Below, one piece after another: positions 35,582 to 46,202 of a DNA stretch of 64,000 bases. Source of the DNA: Bradyrhizobium sp. ISRA430 (GTDB lineage Bacteria > Pseudomonadota > Alphaproteobacteria > Rhizobiales > Xanthobacteraceae); contig NZ_CP094516.1 of the NCBI RefSeq assembly GCF_029909975.1, forward strand, positions 6,200,001 to 6,264,000, read 5' to 3'. The translations under genes were made by a program, and so were the position numbers. Each line of letters begins with the position of its first letter. The stretch's first letter is position 1. The notes below the pieces were generated by a model. It was not told the origin of the DNA and did not search any database. It saw only the letters and a program-made list of their open reading frames with translations.

Positions 35582-36553
35582 TCAGTGCAGCTTCGGCGCC
35601 TTCAACAGCTTGAAGCGGTCGGTCGACGTCACCGTGACGTCGAAGGTGACGCCTTCGTGGTGCACCGTCAGGGGGACGTCGACGCCGGCGTCGCCGAGCG
35701 CCCACATCTTGCGATAGAAGTCGGTCTGGCTCGTCACCTTGTCGCCGTCGACCGCGAGAATGACGTCGCCGGTCTTGAGCTCGGCGCGCGCGGCCGGGCC
35801 GTCGGAGGAGATCCCGATCACGACCACGCGGTTGTCGATCTCGGTCGAGTAGAGCCCGAGCCAGGGCCGTGCCGGCTTGTTGACGCGGCCGAATTTGCGC
35901 AGGTCGTCGAGGATCGGCTTCAACAGATCGATCGGCACGATCATGTTGACGTGCTCGGCCTTGCCGTCGCGCTCGCGCTCGAGCTGGAGCGAGCCGATCC
36001 CGATCAATTCACCGCGCTCATTGAGCAAGCCCGTGCCGCCCCAATTCGGGTGGGCAGGGTAGGTGAAGACGGCTTCGTCGAGCAGATATTCCCAGTAACC
36101 GGCGAATTCCTGCTTGGCCACGATCTGGCTCGCGACCGATCGCGTGCGCCCGCCGGCGCCGCCGACAACGACGCGATCGCCGGTCCGGGTCGCGGCCGAT
36201 GCGCCGAGCGGCAGCGGCTCGATGTCGAGCCGGCCGAGCGCCTGCACCAGGCCGAAGCCGGTGACGGAATCGAAGCCCAGCGCATGTCCTTCCACCACGC
36301 GGCCGTCGGCGAGATGCAGCCAGACCGATTCCGCCTCGGTGATGAGATAACCGATGGTGAGCACCAGCCCGTCGTCGATCACGACGCCGTTGCCGGCGCG
36401 CTCGGTGCCCAGCGTCTCTGCGCTGAAGGCGTCCGGTGGGATGATGGCGTGCAGCCCGACGATGGAGGCGAGCGCGCGGTCGAGGTCGAAACCGTAGTCG
36501 CTCGCGCGCGGCTGGTTGGCCGGCGGCACGCGCCATTCGGTCAGAGCGGGCAT
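35582..36553 (-). CDS. HtrA-like trypsin-fold/PDZ protein lacking the catalytic triad
   Basis: A 323-aa protein with the layout of HtrA/DegP: trypsin-like barrels (residues 30-215) and one PDZ domain (about 228-315, RPWLGLYSTE, GPAARAELKTGDVILAVDG). The three catalytic positions appear lost: TIGYLI at 66-71 where HtrA has TNNHV, DSVTGFGL at 95-102 where the Asp is expected, and NWGGTGLLN at 170-178 where NSGGPL is expected. No signal peptide. It probably binds peptides or partners rather than cutting them. GGAGAAC precedes the ATG at 36553. Confidence 0.82.
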   Translation of the reverse strand: MPALTEWRVPPANQPRASDYGFDLDRALASIVGLHAIIPPDAFSAETLGTERAGNGVVIDDGLVLTIGYLITEAESVWLHLADGRVVEGHALGFDSVTGFGLVQALGRLDIEPLPLGASAATRTGDRVVVGGAGGRTRSVASQIVAKQEFAGYWEYLLDEAVFTYPAHPNWGGTGLLNERGELIGIGSLQLERERDGKAEHVNMIVPIDLLKPILDDLRKFGRVNKPARPWLGLYSTEIDNRVVVIGISSDGPAARAELKTGDVILAVDGDKVTSQTDFYRKMWALGDAGVDVPLTVHHEGVTFDVTVTSTDRFKLLKAPKLH

Positions 36554-36816
36554 GGAGTTCTCCTGATCAGCGAACGCGGCCCCTTCGTCGCGACAAGCGG
36601 ACGCGCGAAGCATTGGTAATTTAGGCCGGGGGCGGCCGTCTTGAAAGACTTGACCGCCAACAATTCGGGACGCTGCGTGAATTCTTCGAAAGGGCACAGG
36701 AACTGTCTGCACAAGATTTGACAGACATGCCGTCATACCGGCACCGGCCGCATGGCTGGTGTCCGGCCAGCGGCTGGTCGTTCGCAGACGAAGCTGCTAA
36801 CCATTGCCGCTTCGTT

Positions 36817-36830
36817 TTGACCTAGATCAC
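36817..36830. promoter_or_regulatory. FNR/FixK-like half-conserved box
   Basis: TTGACCTAGATCAC resembles the TTGAT-N4-ATCAA box of FNR/FixK regulators (8 of 10 defined positions). It ends only 10 bases before the ATG of the amidohydrolase, too close for a normal activator site, so it may be a repressor site or chance. Confidence 0.25.
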
Positions 36831-36840
36831 GGACCGAAGC

Positions 36841-38259
36841 ATGGATAACCGCAGTGACATCTGGCGTGGCGTCGACACCATCAAGGCGCGTTTCATCGAC
36901 CTGAGCGACAAGGTCTGGGGCACGCCCGAGGTGTGCTACACCGAAGCGCGGTCCGCCGCCGAACATCTCGCCGAGCTCCGTCATCAGGGTTTCCGTATCA
37001 CCGAGAACGTCGCCGGCATCCCGACCGCGCTGATGGGCGAATGGGGTGAGGGCGGTCCGGTCATCGCCTTCATGGGGGAGTATGACGCGCTGCCGGGCCT
37101 CAGCCAGGAGGCGGGTGTCGCCGAGCACCGCCCGATCGAGACTGGCGGACATGGCCATGGCTGCGGTCACAACCTGCTTGGCTCTGCGGCGCTGCTTGCC
37201 GCGACCGCGGTGAAGGACTGGCTCGCCGAGAACAGAGTGCCGGGCCGCGTGCGCTATTACGGCTGCCCGGCGGAAGAGGGCGGCGCGGCCAAGGCCTTCA
37301 TGGTGCGCTCGGGCGCCTTCGCGGACGCCGACATCGCCATCACCTGGCACCCGCACAGCTTCTGGGAAGTGGCGGTGACGCCGTCGCTTGCCAACACGCG
37401 CGCCGACTTCATCTTCACCGGCCGCACTTCGCATGCGGCGGCCTCGCCGCATCTCGGCCGCTCCGCGCTCGATGCGGTGGAGCTGATGAATGTCGGCGTG
37501 AACTACATGCGCGAGCACATGCCGAGCGATGCGCGCGTGCATTACGCGCTGCTCGATACCGGTGGCATCGCGCCCAACGTCGTGCAGGCCCATGCGCGGG
37601 TGCGCTATTCGATTCGCGCCCGCGATCTGCCCGGCATGACCGAGCTGGTCGAGCGCGTCAGCAAGATCGCGCAGGGCGCGGCGCTGATGACCGAAACCAA
37701 GGTCGAGATGAAGATCATCTCCGCGGTCTCGAACATCCTTCCGAACGCGCCGCTGGAGCAAGCACTGCACCGGGTCATGGAAGAGCTCGGACCGCCGCAT
37801 TTCGACGATGCGGACAAGGGCTTTGCCAGCCAGATCCGCGCGACGCTGAGTGAGAAAGATATTGCGTCGGTCTATTACGCGATCGGCATGGAGCCGACCG
37901 ATCGTCCGCTCGCCGATTTCCTGGTGCCGCTCGATGCCAAGCGCAACCCGCTGGTCGGCTCGACCGACGTCGGCGACGTGAGCTGGGTCGTGCCGACGGT
38001 GCAGGTGCACGCACCGACGGTTGCTATCGGCACGCCGTTCCACACCTGGCAGGTCGTGGCGCAGGGCAAGAGCGCGCATGCCCACAAAGCCATGGTGCAG
38101 GCGGCCAAGGCCATGGCCGGGCTCGGCGTCAGGGCGCTCACGGAACCGGAGCTGATCAAGGCCGCCAAGGCGGATCTGATGAAGCGGACGGCCAAGACAC
38201 CTTACGTCTGCCCACTGCCGGATCACGTCGCGCCGCCGCTCGATATGTCCGTGGCGTAG
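36841..38259 (+). CDS. M20 family amidohydrolase (AbgB/aminobenzoyl-glutamate utilisation type)
   Basis: A 472-aa metallo-amidohydrolase. Seen: FMGEYDALPG near 78, metal motif HGHGCGHNLLG with C108 and H110, the catalytic/metal EE in CPAEEGGAAK at 142-151, HPHSFW near 170, and the dimerisation insert FTGRTSHAAASPH. These fit the M20D group that cleaves N-acyl amino acids or p-aminobenzoyl-glutamate. It lies upstream of an oligopeptide-type ABC transporter on the same strand, which suggests that imported peptides or N-acyl compounds are its substrates. Separated from it by 260 bases with no gene or clear signal. Confidence 0.9.
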   Translation: MDNRSDIWRGVDTIKARFIDLSDKVWGTPEVCYTEARSAAEHLAELRHQGFRITENVAGIPTALMGEWGEGGPVIAFMGEYDALPGLSQEAGVAEHRPIETGGHGHGCGHNLLGSAALLAATAVKDWLAENRVPGRVRYYGCPAEEGGAAKAFMVRSGAFADADIAITWHPHSFWEVAVTPSLANTRADFIFTGRTSHAAASPHLGRSALDAVELMNVGVNYMREHMPSDARVHYALLDTGGIAPNVVQAHARVRYSIRARDLPGMTELVERVSKIAQGAALMTETKVEMKIISAVSNILPNAPLEQALHRVMEELGPPHFDDADKGFASQIRATLSEKDIASVYYAIGMEPTDRPLADFLVPLDAKRNPLVGSTDVGDVSWVVPTVQVHAPTVAIGTPFHTWQVVAQGKSAHAHKAMVQAAKAMAGLGVRALTEPELIKAAKADLMKRTAKTPYVCPLPDHVAPPLDMSVA

Positions 38260-38519
38260 AATTTCGTCTCGATACTTCGTCTGATCCGGCGAACAAATTT
38301 TCCGCAGTGCAGCGCGGCTTTTGGCGCGTTTTGACGCCGGATTGCCGAGCGCTTGGGCTGCGGAACGCAGTTTTGCCCAACGGAAAGTCAGAAGACCGTT
38401 TGCACACACACGGTCCCAGTTGACGCGCGCCCTATTCGGTGTGCCATCTACCGCCAGCCAAACCCGGCGGCCGCATCTCGGCCGCCTGCATCCGTAAGGG
38501 AACCAGACGGGGGACAACC

Positions 38520-40310
38520 ATGCTGGATAAAGAACTGCGTTCGATGATCGACAAGGTGGCGGGCGGCAAGATGGATCGCCGCGCCTTCATCCAGCGCATG
38601 GCCGCCATCGGCCTCACCGCACCCGTCGCCAACCAGATCCTCGCGCTTGGCGGCGTCGCCATGGCGGAAGGCGCCTCGACCTACAAGCCGACCAAGCGCG
38701 GCGGCGGCGGTGCGCTGAAGCTGCTGTGGTGGCAGGGCCCGACTTTGCTCAACCCGCATTTCGCCACCGGCACCAAGGATCAGGACGGCTCGCGCCTGTT
38801 CTATGAGCCGCTCGCCTGTTGGGATCCGGACGGCAACATGAAGCTGGTGCTGGCCGCGGAGATCCCTTCGATCCAGAACGGCGGGCTGGCCGCCGACGGC
38901 AAGTCGGTGACCTGGAAACTCAAGCCCGGCGTGAAATGGCACGACGGCAAGCCGTTCACGGCCGACGACGTCGTGTTCAACTGGGAATACGCCAGTGATC
39001 CCGCGACCTCCGCGCTCACCATCGGGACCTTCCGCGACATCGTGGTCGAAAAGATTGACGACCTCACGGTCCGCATCGTCTTCAACAAGCCGACGCCGTT
39101 CTGGGCCGACGCCTTCGTCGGGGCTCCGAACGCCATCATCCCCAAGCATCTGTTCGCCGATTACAAGGGCGCCAAGTCCCGCGAGGCGCCGAACAATCTC
39201 TCGCCGGTCGGCACCGGCCCCTACAAGTTCGTCGAGTTCAAGCCGGGCGATCTCGTGCGCGGCGTGCTCAACCCCGACTACCACATGCCGAACCGTCCTT
39301 ATTTCGATACGCTTGAAATGAAAGGCGGCGGTGATGCCGTCTCGGCGGCGCGCGCGGTGATCCAGACCGGCGAATACGATTTCGGCTACAACATTCAGGT
39401 GGAAGACGATGTCCTGCTGCGGCTCGAGAAAGGCGGCAAGGGCAAGGCCGTCTACGCCGTGGGCGGTGACACCGAATTCGTCGCGCTGAACTTCACCGAT
39501 CCGAACACCGAGGTCGACGGCGAACGCTCCTCGATGAAGACGAAGCATCCGCTGTTTTCCGATCCCGCCGTGCGCAAGGCGTTGTCGCTGCTGGTCGATC
39601 GTGAGTCCGTCAAGAAGGCCATCTACGGACGCGCAGGCCGCACCACCGCGAACTTCCTCAATGGCCCGGAAAAGTTCGTCTCCAAGAACACCACGTGGGA
39701 GTTCAGCATCGAGAAGGCGTCGAAGATCCTGGATGATGCCGGCTGGAAGCCCGGCGCGGACGGCATCCGCGAGAAGGACGGTAAGAAGCTTAAGCTGCTG
39801 TATCAGACCTCCATCAACGGCCCGCGCCAGAAGACCCAGGCCATCGTCAAGCAGGCCTGCCAGAAGGCGGGAATCGATGTCGAGCTGAAATCGGTCGTAG
39901 CCACGGTATTCTTCTCCTCCGACGTCGGCAATCCCGACACCTACCCGAAGTTCTATGCGGATATGGAGATGTTCCAGATTCCGATGAGCCAGCCCGATCC
40001 TGCCCAGCACATGCGTCGCTATATTTCGAGCGAAGTGGCGACCAAGGAGAACAAGTGGCAGGGGCGGAATTTCCCGCGCTGGGTCAACAAGGAATACGAC
40101 GCGACGATCGAGGCCGCCGAAGGCGAGATGGATCCCGTCAAGCGTGCGGCGCTCTACATCAAGGCCAACGATCTCCTGATCCAGGACGTGGTGTTCATCC
40201 CGGTCCAGCATCGCCTCAAGGTCGAAGCTGCCGCCAACAACCTGCAGTGCATCATCAGCGGCTGGGCCAACGAAACCGACAATCTGTTCGACTGGTACCG
40301 GGAGGCATGA
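38520..40310 (+). CDS. Peptide/nickel-type ABC substrate-binding protein (family 5)
   Basis: A 596-aa periplasmic binding protein of the DppA/OppA family. The N-terminus has MDRRAFIQRMAAIGLTAPVAN, a twin-Arg-like export signal. Family features: KLLWWQGPTLLNPHF, LKPGVKWHDGKPFTADDVVFNWEY, SPVGTGPYKFVEFKPGD, and DPAVRKALSLLVDRE. Length fits the larger family-5 proteins. It leads the permease and ATPase genes by 31 bases, so the whole uptake system is one operon. The ATG at 38520 follows a GGGGGACAA ribosome site. Confidence 0.92.
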   Translation: MLDKELRSMIDKVAGGKMDRRAFIQRMAAIGLTAPVANQILALGGVAMAEGASTYKPTKRGGGGALKLLWWQGPTLLNPHFATGTKDQDGSRLFYEPLACWDPDGNMKLVLAAEIPSIQNGGLAADGKSVTWKLKPGVKWHDGKPFTADDVVFNWEYASDPATSALTIGTFRDIVVEKIDDLTVRIVFNKPTPFWADAFVGAPNAIIPKHLFADYKGAKSREAPNNLSPVGTGPYKFVEFKPGDLVRGVLNPDYHMPNRPYFDTLEMKGGGDAVSAARAVIQTGEYDFGYNIQVEDDVLLRLEKGGKGKAVYAVGGDTEFVALNFTDPNTEVDGERSSMKTKHPLFSDPAVRKALSLLVDRESVKKAIYGRAGRTTANFLNGPEKFVSKNTTWEFSIEKASKILDDAGWKPGADGIREKDGKKLKLLYQTSINGPRQKTQAIVKQACQKAGIDVELKSVVATVFFSSDVGNPDTYPKFYADMEMFQIPMSQPDPAQHMRRYISSEVATKENKWQGRNFPRWVNKEYDATIEAAEGEMDPVKRAALYIKANDLLIQDVVFIPVQHRLKVEAAANNLQCIISGWANETDNLFDWYREA

Positions 40311-40341
40311 TCGCGCGGGCTGAGAAGGGGCTTTCTACCCT

Positions 40342-41301
40342 ATGAGTCAGTATGTCCTGCGTCGTCTGCTGATTGCCATTCCGAGCCTGCTCGGCATCTC
40401 GCTGGTGCTGTTCATCGTGCTGGCGATGGCGCCGGGCGACCCGTTCTCGGAACTGACGACCAATCCGAACGTGCCGCCCGAGGTCGCTGCCGCTCTTCGG
40501 GCGAAGTTCGGCATGGATGATCCGATCTACCTTCGCTACCTGCACTGGCTCTCGGCTATGGCGCATGGCGACTGGGGATTTTCCTTCGTCAGTCGGATGG
40601 ACGTCGACACGCTCATCCTGCAGCGCCTGCCGGCCACGCTCTACGTGATCGGCTCGGCGCAGATCCTGGCGCTGCTGATCGCGATTCCGGTCGGCGTCTA
40701 TGCCGCGACGAAGCCCTATTCGCTGTTCGACCAGATCGCGAACACACTCGCCTTCGTCGGCTTCTCGCTGCCGACCTTCTTCACCGGCATCCTGTTCATC
40801 CTGATCTTCTCGGTCACGCTGGACTGGCTGCCCTTCGTCTATTCCACCGACATCAAGGCGACCGGCATCCGCTGGGTGCTCGAGATGATCCGGCAGGCGA
40901 TCATGCCGGTGGCGGTGCTCGGTCTGTTCCAGGCAGCGTCGATGACGCGTTTCGTACGCTCGGCCATGCTGGACGTGATCAGGCTCGACTACGTCACCAC
41001 GGCGCGGGCCAAGGGCCTCGGCCAGGCCAAGGTCATCGTCAAGCACGTGATGCGCAACGCCATGATCCCGGTGGTCACGCTGATCGCGCTGCAGATGCCC
41101 GCGGTGTTCGGCGGTGCCATCGTCACCGAGCAGATCTTCCGCATCCCCGGCATCGGCTCGCTGCTGATCTCCTCCATTCTGGCCAACGACACGCCGGTGG
41201 TGATGGCCGTCACCTTCGTTTTCGCGTGCCTCGTCGTGCTGTTCAATCTCATCGCGGACGTCCTGTATGGCTGGCTTGACCCTCGCATCTCCCTCCGCTG
41301 A
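40342..41301 (+). CDS. Peptide ABC transporter permease (DppB-like)
   Basis: A 319-aa inner-membrane permease with six spans. The N-terminal MSQYVLRRLLIAIPSLLGISLVLF split block and the EAA-type loop TARAKGLGQAKVIVKHVMRNAMIPVVT are diagnostic for the DppB/OppB subfamily. It overlaps the next permease by 35 bases. Confidence 0.93.
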   Translation: MSQYVLRRLLIAIPSLLGISLVLFIVLAMAPGDPFSELTTNPNVPPEVAAALRAKFGMDDPIYLRYLHWLSAMAHGDWGFSFVSRMDVDTLILQRLPATLYVIGSAQILALLIAIPVGVYAATKPYSLFDQIANTLAFVGFSLPTFFTGILFILIFSVTLDWLPFVYSTDIKATGIRWVLEMIRQAIMPVAVLGLFQAASMTRFVRSAMLDVIRLDYVTTARAKGLGQAKVIVKHVMRNAMIPVVTLIALQMPAVFGGAIVTEQIFRIPGIGSLLISSILANDTPVVMAVTFVFACLVVLFNLIADVLYGWLDPRISLR

Positions 41302-42195
41302 ACGGACCACCGCGCGGGCCGCTTATTCGCCCTGGCGCGAGACGTGGCGGCGCTATCGCCGCCACCGGCTTGCCGTGGTCAGCGCCTTCCTGCTCCTGCT
41401 CCTGGTTCTGGCGGTCGTCGTTGGACCGTTCGTCTGGCGCGTCAAGATCAACGACATCGACATCGTGGCCGGCCTGCAGGGGCCCTCTCTCGCCCATCCC
41501 TTCGGCACCGACGATCTCGGCCAGGACATTCTGGCGCGCATGATCTATGGCGGCCGCATCTCGCTGGCAGTCGGGCTCGCCGCGATGCTGGTGTCGGTGT
41601 TCGTCGGCACGCTGATCGGGGCGCTCGCCGGCATGTCGCGCGGCGCGCTCGGGCACGCCTTGATGTGGCTCACCGACCTCTTCCTGTCGCTGCCGCAACT
41701 GCCGCTGCTGCTGCTGCTCATCTATCTCTTCCGTGACGGGCTGAAGACGATGTTCGGCCCCGAGGGCGGCATCTTCATCCTGATCGTGCTGGTGATCGGA
41801 GGCTTGCGCTGGATGCCGGTCGCCCGCCTCGTGCGCGCGCAGTTCCTGTCGATCCGCGAGAAGGAGTTCGTCGAGGCCGCGCGTGCGCTCGGCGCGAGCC
41901 CGGTGCGGCAGGTGGTGCGCCACATCCTGCCCAATGCGGTTGGCCCGGTGATCATCGCCGGCACCATCGACGTCGCCGCCGCTATCATTGCCGAATCGAC
42001 GCTGTCCTTCCTCGGCCTCGGCTTCCCGCCGGATACGCCGACCTGGGGACGGCTGCTCTATGACGCCAAGGACTTCCTCGACATCGGCCCGCATTGGGCG
42101 CTGTTTCCGGGCGGCGCGATCTTCATCGCGGTGGTTGCGATCAACTTCATCGGCGACGGTTTGCGTGACGCGCTCGATGCGCGACGGGTGATCTG

Positions 42196-42196
<1 letters not shown>
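41267..42196 (+). CDS. Peptide ABC transporter permease (DppC-like)
   Basis: A 309-aa permease with an N-terminal cytoplasmic segment, WRRYRRHRLAVVSAFLLLLL first span, the periplasmic HPFGTDDLGQDILARMIYGGR motif typical of DppC, and EAA loop EAARALGASPVRQVVRHILPNAVGPVI. Starts inside the dppB-like gene by 35 bases; its stop overlaps the next ATG by 1 base (TGATG). Confidence 0.93.
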
Positions 42197-43172
<976 letters not shown>

Positions 43173-43176
<4 letters not shown>

Positions 43177-44141
43177 GCGAGCCCTTGCTGCGCGTCTCCG
43201 GGCTGAAGAAGTACTTCCCCGTGCTCGGCGGCCTGTTGTCGCGCCAGGTCGGCAGCGTCTATGCGGTCGACGGCGTGTCGTTCTCGGTCAATCGCGGCGA
43301 GACGCTTGGGCTGGTCGGCGAATCCGGCTGCGGCAAGTCCACCACGGGGCGCTGCGTGCTGCGGCTGATCGAGCCGACCGACGGCGAAGTCGTGTTCGAC
43401 GGTCAGGACGTGCGCAAGCTCGGTGGCAACGACCTGCGCGCGATGCGGCGGAACATGCAGCTCGTATTCCAGGATCCGTTCGCCTCGCTCAATCCACGCA
43501 TGACGGTCGGTGCCATCCTCGGCGAAGCCTTCACCATCCACAATCTCGCGTCCTCCGCCAAGGAGCGGGAGGAGCGCGTCGCGGGCCTGCTGGTGAAGGT
43601 CGGCCTCAAGGCCGAGCACATGCGCCGCTACCCGCACGAATTCTCCGGCGGCCAGCGTCAGCGCATCGTGATCGCGCGTGCGCTTGCAGTCGAGCCGAAG
43701 CTGATCGTCTGTGACGAGCCGGTCTCCGCGCTCGATGTCTCGATCCAGGCGCAGGTCATCAACCTCCTGGAGGACCTCCAGGCCGAGTTGAACCTCACCT
43801 ATCTCTTCGTCGCGCACGATCTCTCGGTGGTCGAGCACATCTCCGACCGCGTCGCGGTGATGTATCTCGGCCGCATCGTCGAGATCGCGAAAGCGAGCGA
43901 CCTCTACCGCAATCCGCAACACCCCTATACCAAGGCGCTGCTATCCGCCGTGCCGGTGCCGGACCCGAAACTCAAGCGCAACCGCATTCGCCTGAAGGGC
44001 GACGTGCCGAGCCCGATGAAGCCGCCCAAGGGCTGTCACTTCCACACCCGCTGTCCGATCGCCCAGCCGCGCTGCTCGGAGAGCGCGCCGGAGCTGAAGG
44101 AGGGGCCGGGTGGACACGCCGTGGCGTGTCATCTGGCCTAA
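43173..44141 (+). CDS. Peptide ABC transporter ATP-binding protein (DppF-like)
   Basis: A 322-aa ATPase, the second NBD of the importer. Walker [11 protein letters not shown]-loop [11 protein letters not shown], signature [16 protein letters not shown], Walker [13 protein letters not shown]-loop FVAHDLSV, and the C-terminal [14 protein letters not shown] cysteine motif of the family. Start is the ATG within the ATGA overlap with the dppD-like gene. Last transporter gene of the operon. Confidence 0.93.
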
Positions 44142-44205
44142 AGGCGCGCTGCGCATGTGAGATACGGCTTGATTCAAACGGATCGGCCCGGGGAGCGGGG
44201 GAGCA

Positions 44206-45456
44206 ATGAGCCAGATAGAAGGCGTCGGTCTTGCCGGTATCGACGCGCAGCCGTCGAGGGATGCGGACACGGAGGCACGCCGTGCGCTGTGGGGATCGGC
44301 GCTGGGCTATGCCATGGATGGGTTCGACCTCCTCATCCTCGGCTTCATGCTGACGGCGATTTCCAGGGATCTTCATCTCACGCAACCGCAGGCGGCCTCG
44401 CTGGTGACGGGGACTCTGGTCGGAGCTGTCGTCGGCGGCTTCATCTTCGGCATGCTGTCGGACCGGCTTGGCCGGGTCCGCGTCCTGACCTGGAGCATCG
44501 TCCTGTTCGCGGTCTTTACCGGGCTGTGCGCGCTGGCGCAGGGCTATTGGGATCTGCTGACCTACCGGGCCATCGCCGGGCTCGGTCTCGGCGGCGAATT
44601 CGGCATCGGCATGGCGCTGGTGGCGGAGGCCTGGCCGCCCGCGAAGCGCGCGCGGGCGACGTCCTATGTCGGCCTCGGATGGCAATTCGGCGTGCTCACC
44701 GCGGCGCTGGTGACGCCGATCCTGCTACCCCTCATCGGCTGGCGCGGGATGTTCGCGATCGGCGTGTTTCCGGCGCTCGTCGCCTATGTGATTCGGCGCA
44801 AGCTGCATGAGCCTGATGTGTTCGTGGCGCACAAGGCGAAGACGGCGGACGCCGGCTCCGCGCTCCGCGCGCTCGTGGCCGACCGCGAGACGACCAGGAT
44901 CAGCCTCGGGATGATCATCCTCTGCTCGGTGCAGAATTTCGGTTACTACGGCATCATGATCTGGCTGCCGAACTATCTCTCGACGCGGTTCGGCTATGGC
45001 CTCACGCAATCGGCGCTGTGGACCGCCGTCACCATCGCCGGCATGGCGCTCGGCATCTTCCTGTTCGGCCACGCCGCCGATCGCTTCGGTCGCCGCCCGG
45101 CGTTCCTGACCTATATGCTGGGCGCGGCCGTCATGGTGGTGGTCTATTCGCAATTGACGGGGGCGACGGCATTGTTGATCGGCGGAGCGGTGATGGGCTT
45201 CTTCGTCAACGGCATGCTCGGTGGTTACGGCGCGCTGATGAGCGAACTCTATCCGACCGCGGCGCGCGCCACCGCGCAAAACGTATTCTTCAATATCGGT
45301 CGCGCGGTCGCCGGCTTCGGTCCGCTGGTGGTCGGCATCGTCAGCGCAGCTTATGGCTTCCCGACGGCGATCGCCGGTCTCGCGCTGCTTTACATCCTCG
45401 ATATCGTGGCGCTGCTCGCACTGATCCCGGAGCGAGGCGGCGTCGATCTCGCCTGA
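44206..45456 (+). CDS. MFS transporter (AAHS-like)
   Basis: A 416-aa 12-span carrier. Seen: GYAMDGFDLLILGFML in helix 1 with the Asp of aromatic-acid:H+ symporters, motif A SDRLGRVRVLTWS between helices 2 and 3, its repeat ADRFGRRPAFLTY in the second half, and YRAIAGLGLGGEFG in helix 4. Likely proton-linked uptake of an organic or aromatic acid. It begins 65 bases after the ABC operon on the same strand with a GGGGGAGCA ribosome site, so it could be co-transcribed. Confidence 0.87.
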   Translation: MSQIEGVGLAGIDAQPSRDADTEARRALWGSALGYAMDGFDLLILGFMLTAISRDLHLTQPQAASLVTGTLVGAVVGGFIFGMLSDRLGRVRVLTWSIVLFAVFTGLCALAQGYWDLLTYRAIAGLGLGGEFGIGMALVAEAWPPAKRARATSYVGLGWQFGVLTAALVTPILLPLIGWRGMFAIGVFPALVAYVIRRKLHEPDVFVAHKAKTADAGSALRALVADRETTRISLGMIILCSVQNFGYYGIMIWLPNYLSTRFGYGLTQSALWTAVTIAGMALGIFLFGHAADRFGRRPAFLTYMLGAAVMVVVYSQLTGATALLIGGAVMGFFVNGMLGGYGALMSELYPTAARATAQNVFFNIGRAVAGFGPLVVGIVSAAYGFPTAIAGLALLYILDIVALLALIPERGGVDLA

Positions 45457-45468
45457 AGCGATGCTCGT

Positions 45469-46092
45469 TCATCGTCCCCGAAGCAGGCCGTTACTCGACA
45501 GAGCTTGCTTGAAGGCCTCTACCGACGTGTGGTGATGCGCGACGAGACCGGCTTGCCGTGCGCCTGTGACATTTGCCGGGAGGTCGTCGACAAAGAAGAC
45601 GGTCTCGGGTTTCGCCTGGAGCTCCGCGAGGCAGAGGCGGTAACATCGCGGGTCGGGCTTGGCCGCCTTGAACTGGGCCGAGGTGTAGATCCTGGAGCCG
45701 AACAGCGGCCGCAATTCCGGCAGCAGCGTATCGATGTGTTCGGCAACCAGCGTCGTATTGTTGGTGAGGACGGCAATGTCGACCGATCCGCGCAAGCCGC
45801 CGGCGATCTCCAGCATCGCGAGGTCGGCCCTCATCGAACGGCGCCGCGCCTCCACCCACTGCTCCAGCGACAAGGGGTAGCCGATGCGTTCGCCAAAACC
45901 ACGTAAATAATCCGCTGCATCGAGGGCGCCGCTGTCGCCGAGAAACTCGAATCCTGCCTCCCAGATCGCCTTGTAGACGAACTCGCTGGTGGATCCCGCA
46001 ATCTCCGCGAGATGTGCGATGCGCTTTCCCCTGTCATATTCGCAGAGGACATTGTCCATGTCGAAGAGGATAAGCTCGATCTTGTTAGCCAC
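45469..46092 (-). CDS. HAD-superfamily hydrolase (YihX-like)
   Basis: A 207-aa HAD phosphatase. Motif I LILFDMDNVL with nucleophile D11 and acid D13, motif II AVLTNNTTLV, motif III lysine in KAAKPDPRCY, motif IV FFVDDLPAN. The helical cap after motif I is the class I four-helix type seen in YihX sugar-phosphate phosphatases and epoxide-hydrolase N-domains. Substrate unknown. Convergent with the MFS gene, 12 bases apart. Confidence 0.87.
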   Translation of the reverse strand: MANKIELILFDMDNVLCEYDRGKRIAHLAEIAGSTSEFVYKAIWEAGFEFLGDSGALDAADYLRGFGERIGYPLSLEQWVEARRRSMRADLAMLEIAGGLRGSVDIAVLTNNTTLVAEHIDTLLPELRPLFGSRIYTSAQFKAAKPDPRCYRLCLAELQAKPETVFFVDDLPANVTGARQAGLVAHHHTSVEAFKQALSSNGLLRGR

Positions 46093-46202
46093 AGCAACGC
46101 TCTCAGCCTGGCCGAAGCATCCGGCGGCACAGGAATCATATCCCGTCGGAACGCGGGCGACAAATCCGGCGGCGCCAACATATGAAGGCTATTCCTCGGT
46201 CG

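Noticed and set aside
36733..38517. A 594-codon open frame on the minus strand opposite the M20 amidohydrolase
   Set aside because: Mirror frame of a conserved gene; composition is Arg/Gly/Asp-rich and it has no recognisable motif.
38448..40211. A 587-codon minus-strand frame opposite the peptide-binding protein
   Set aside because: Antisense shadow of the real gene, with no start signal or domain.
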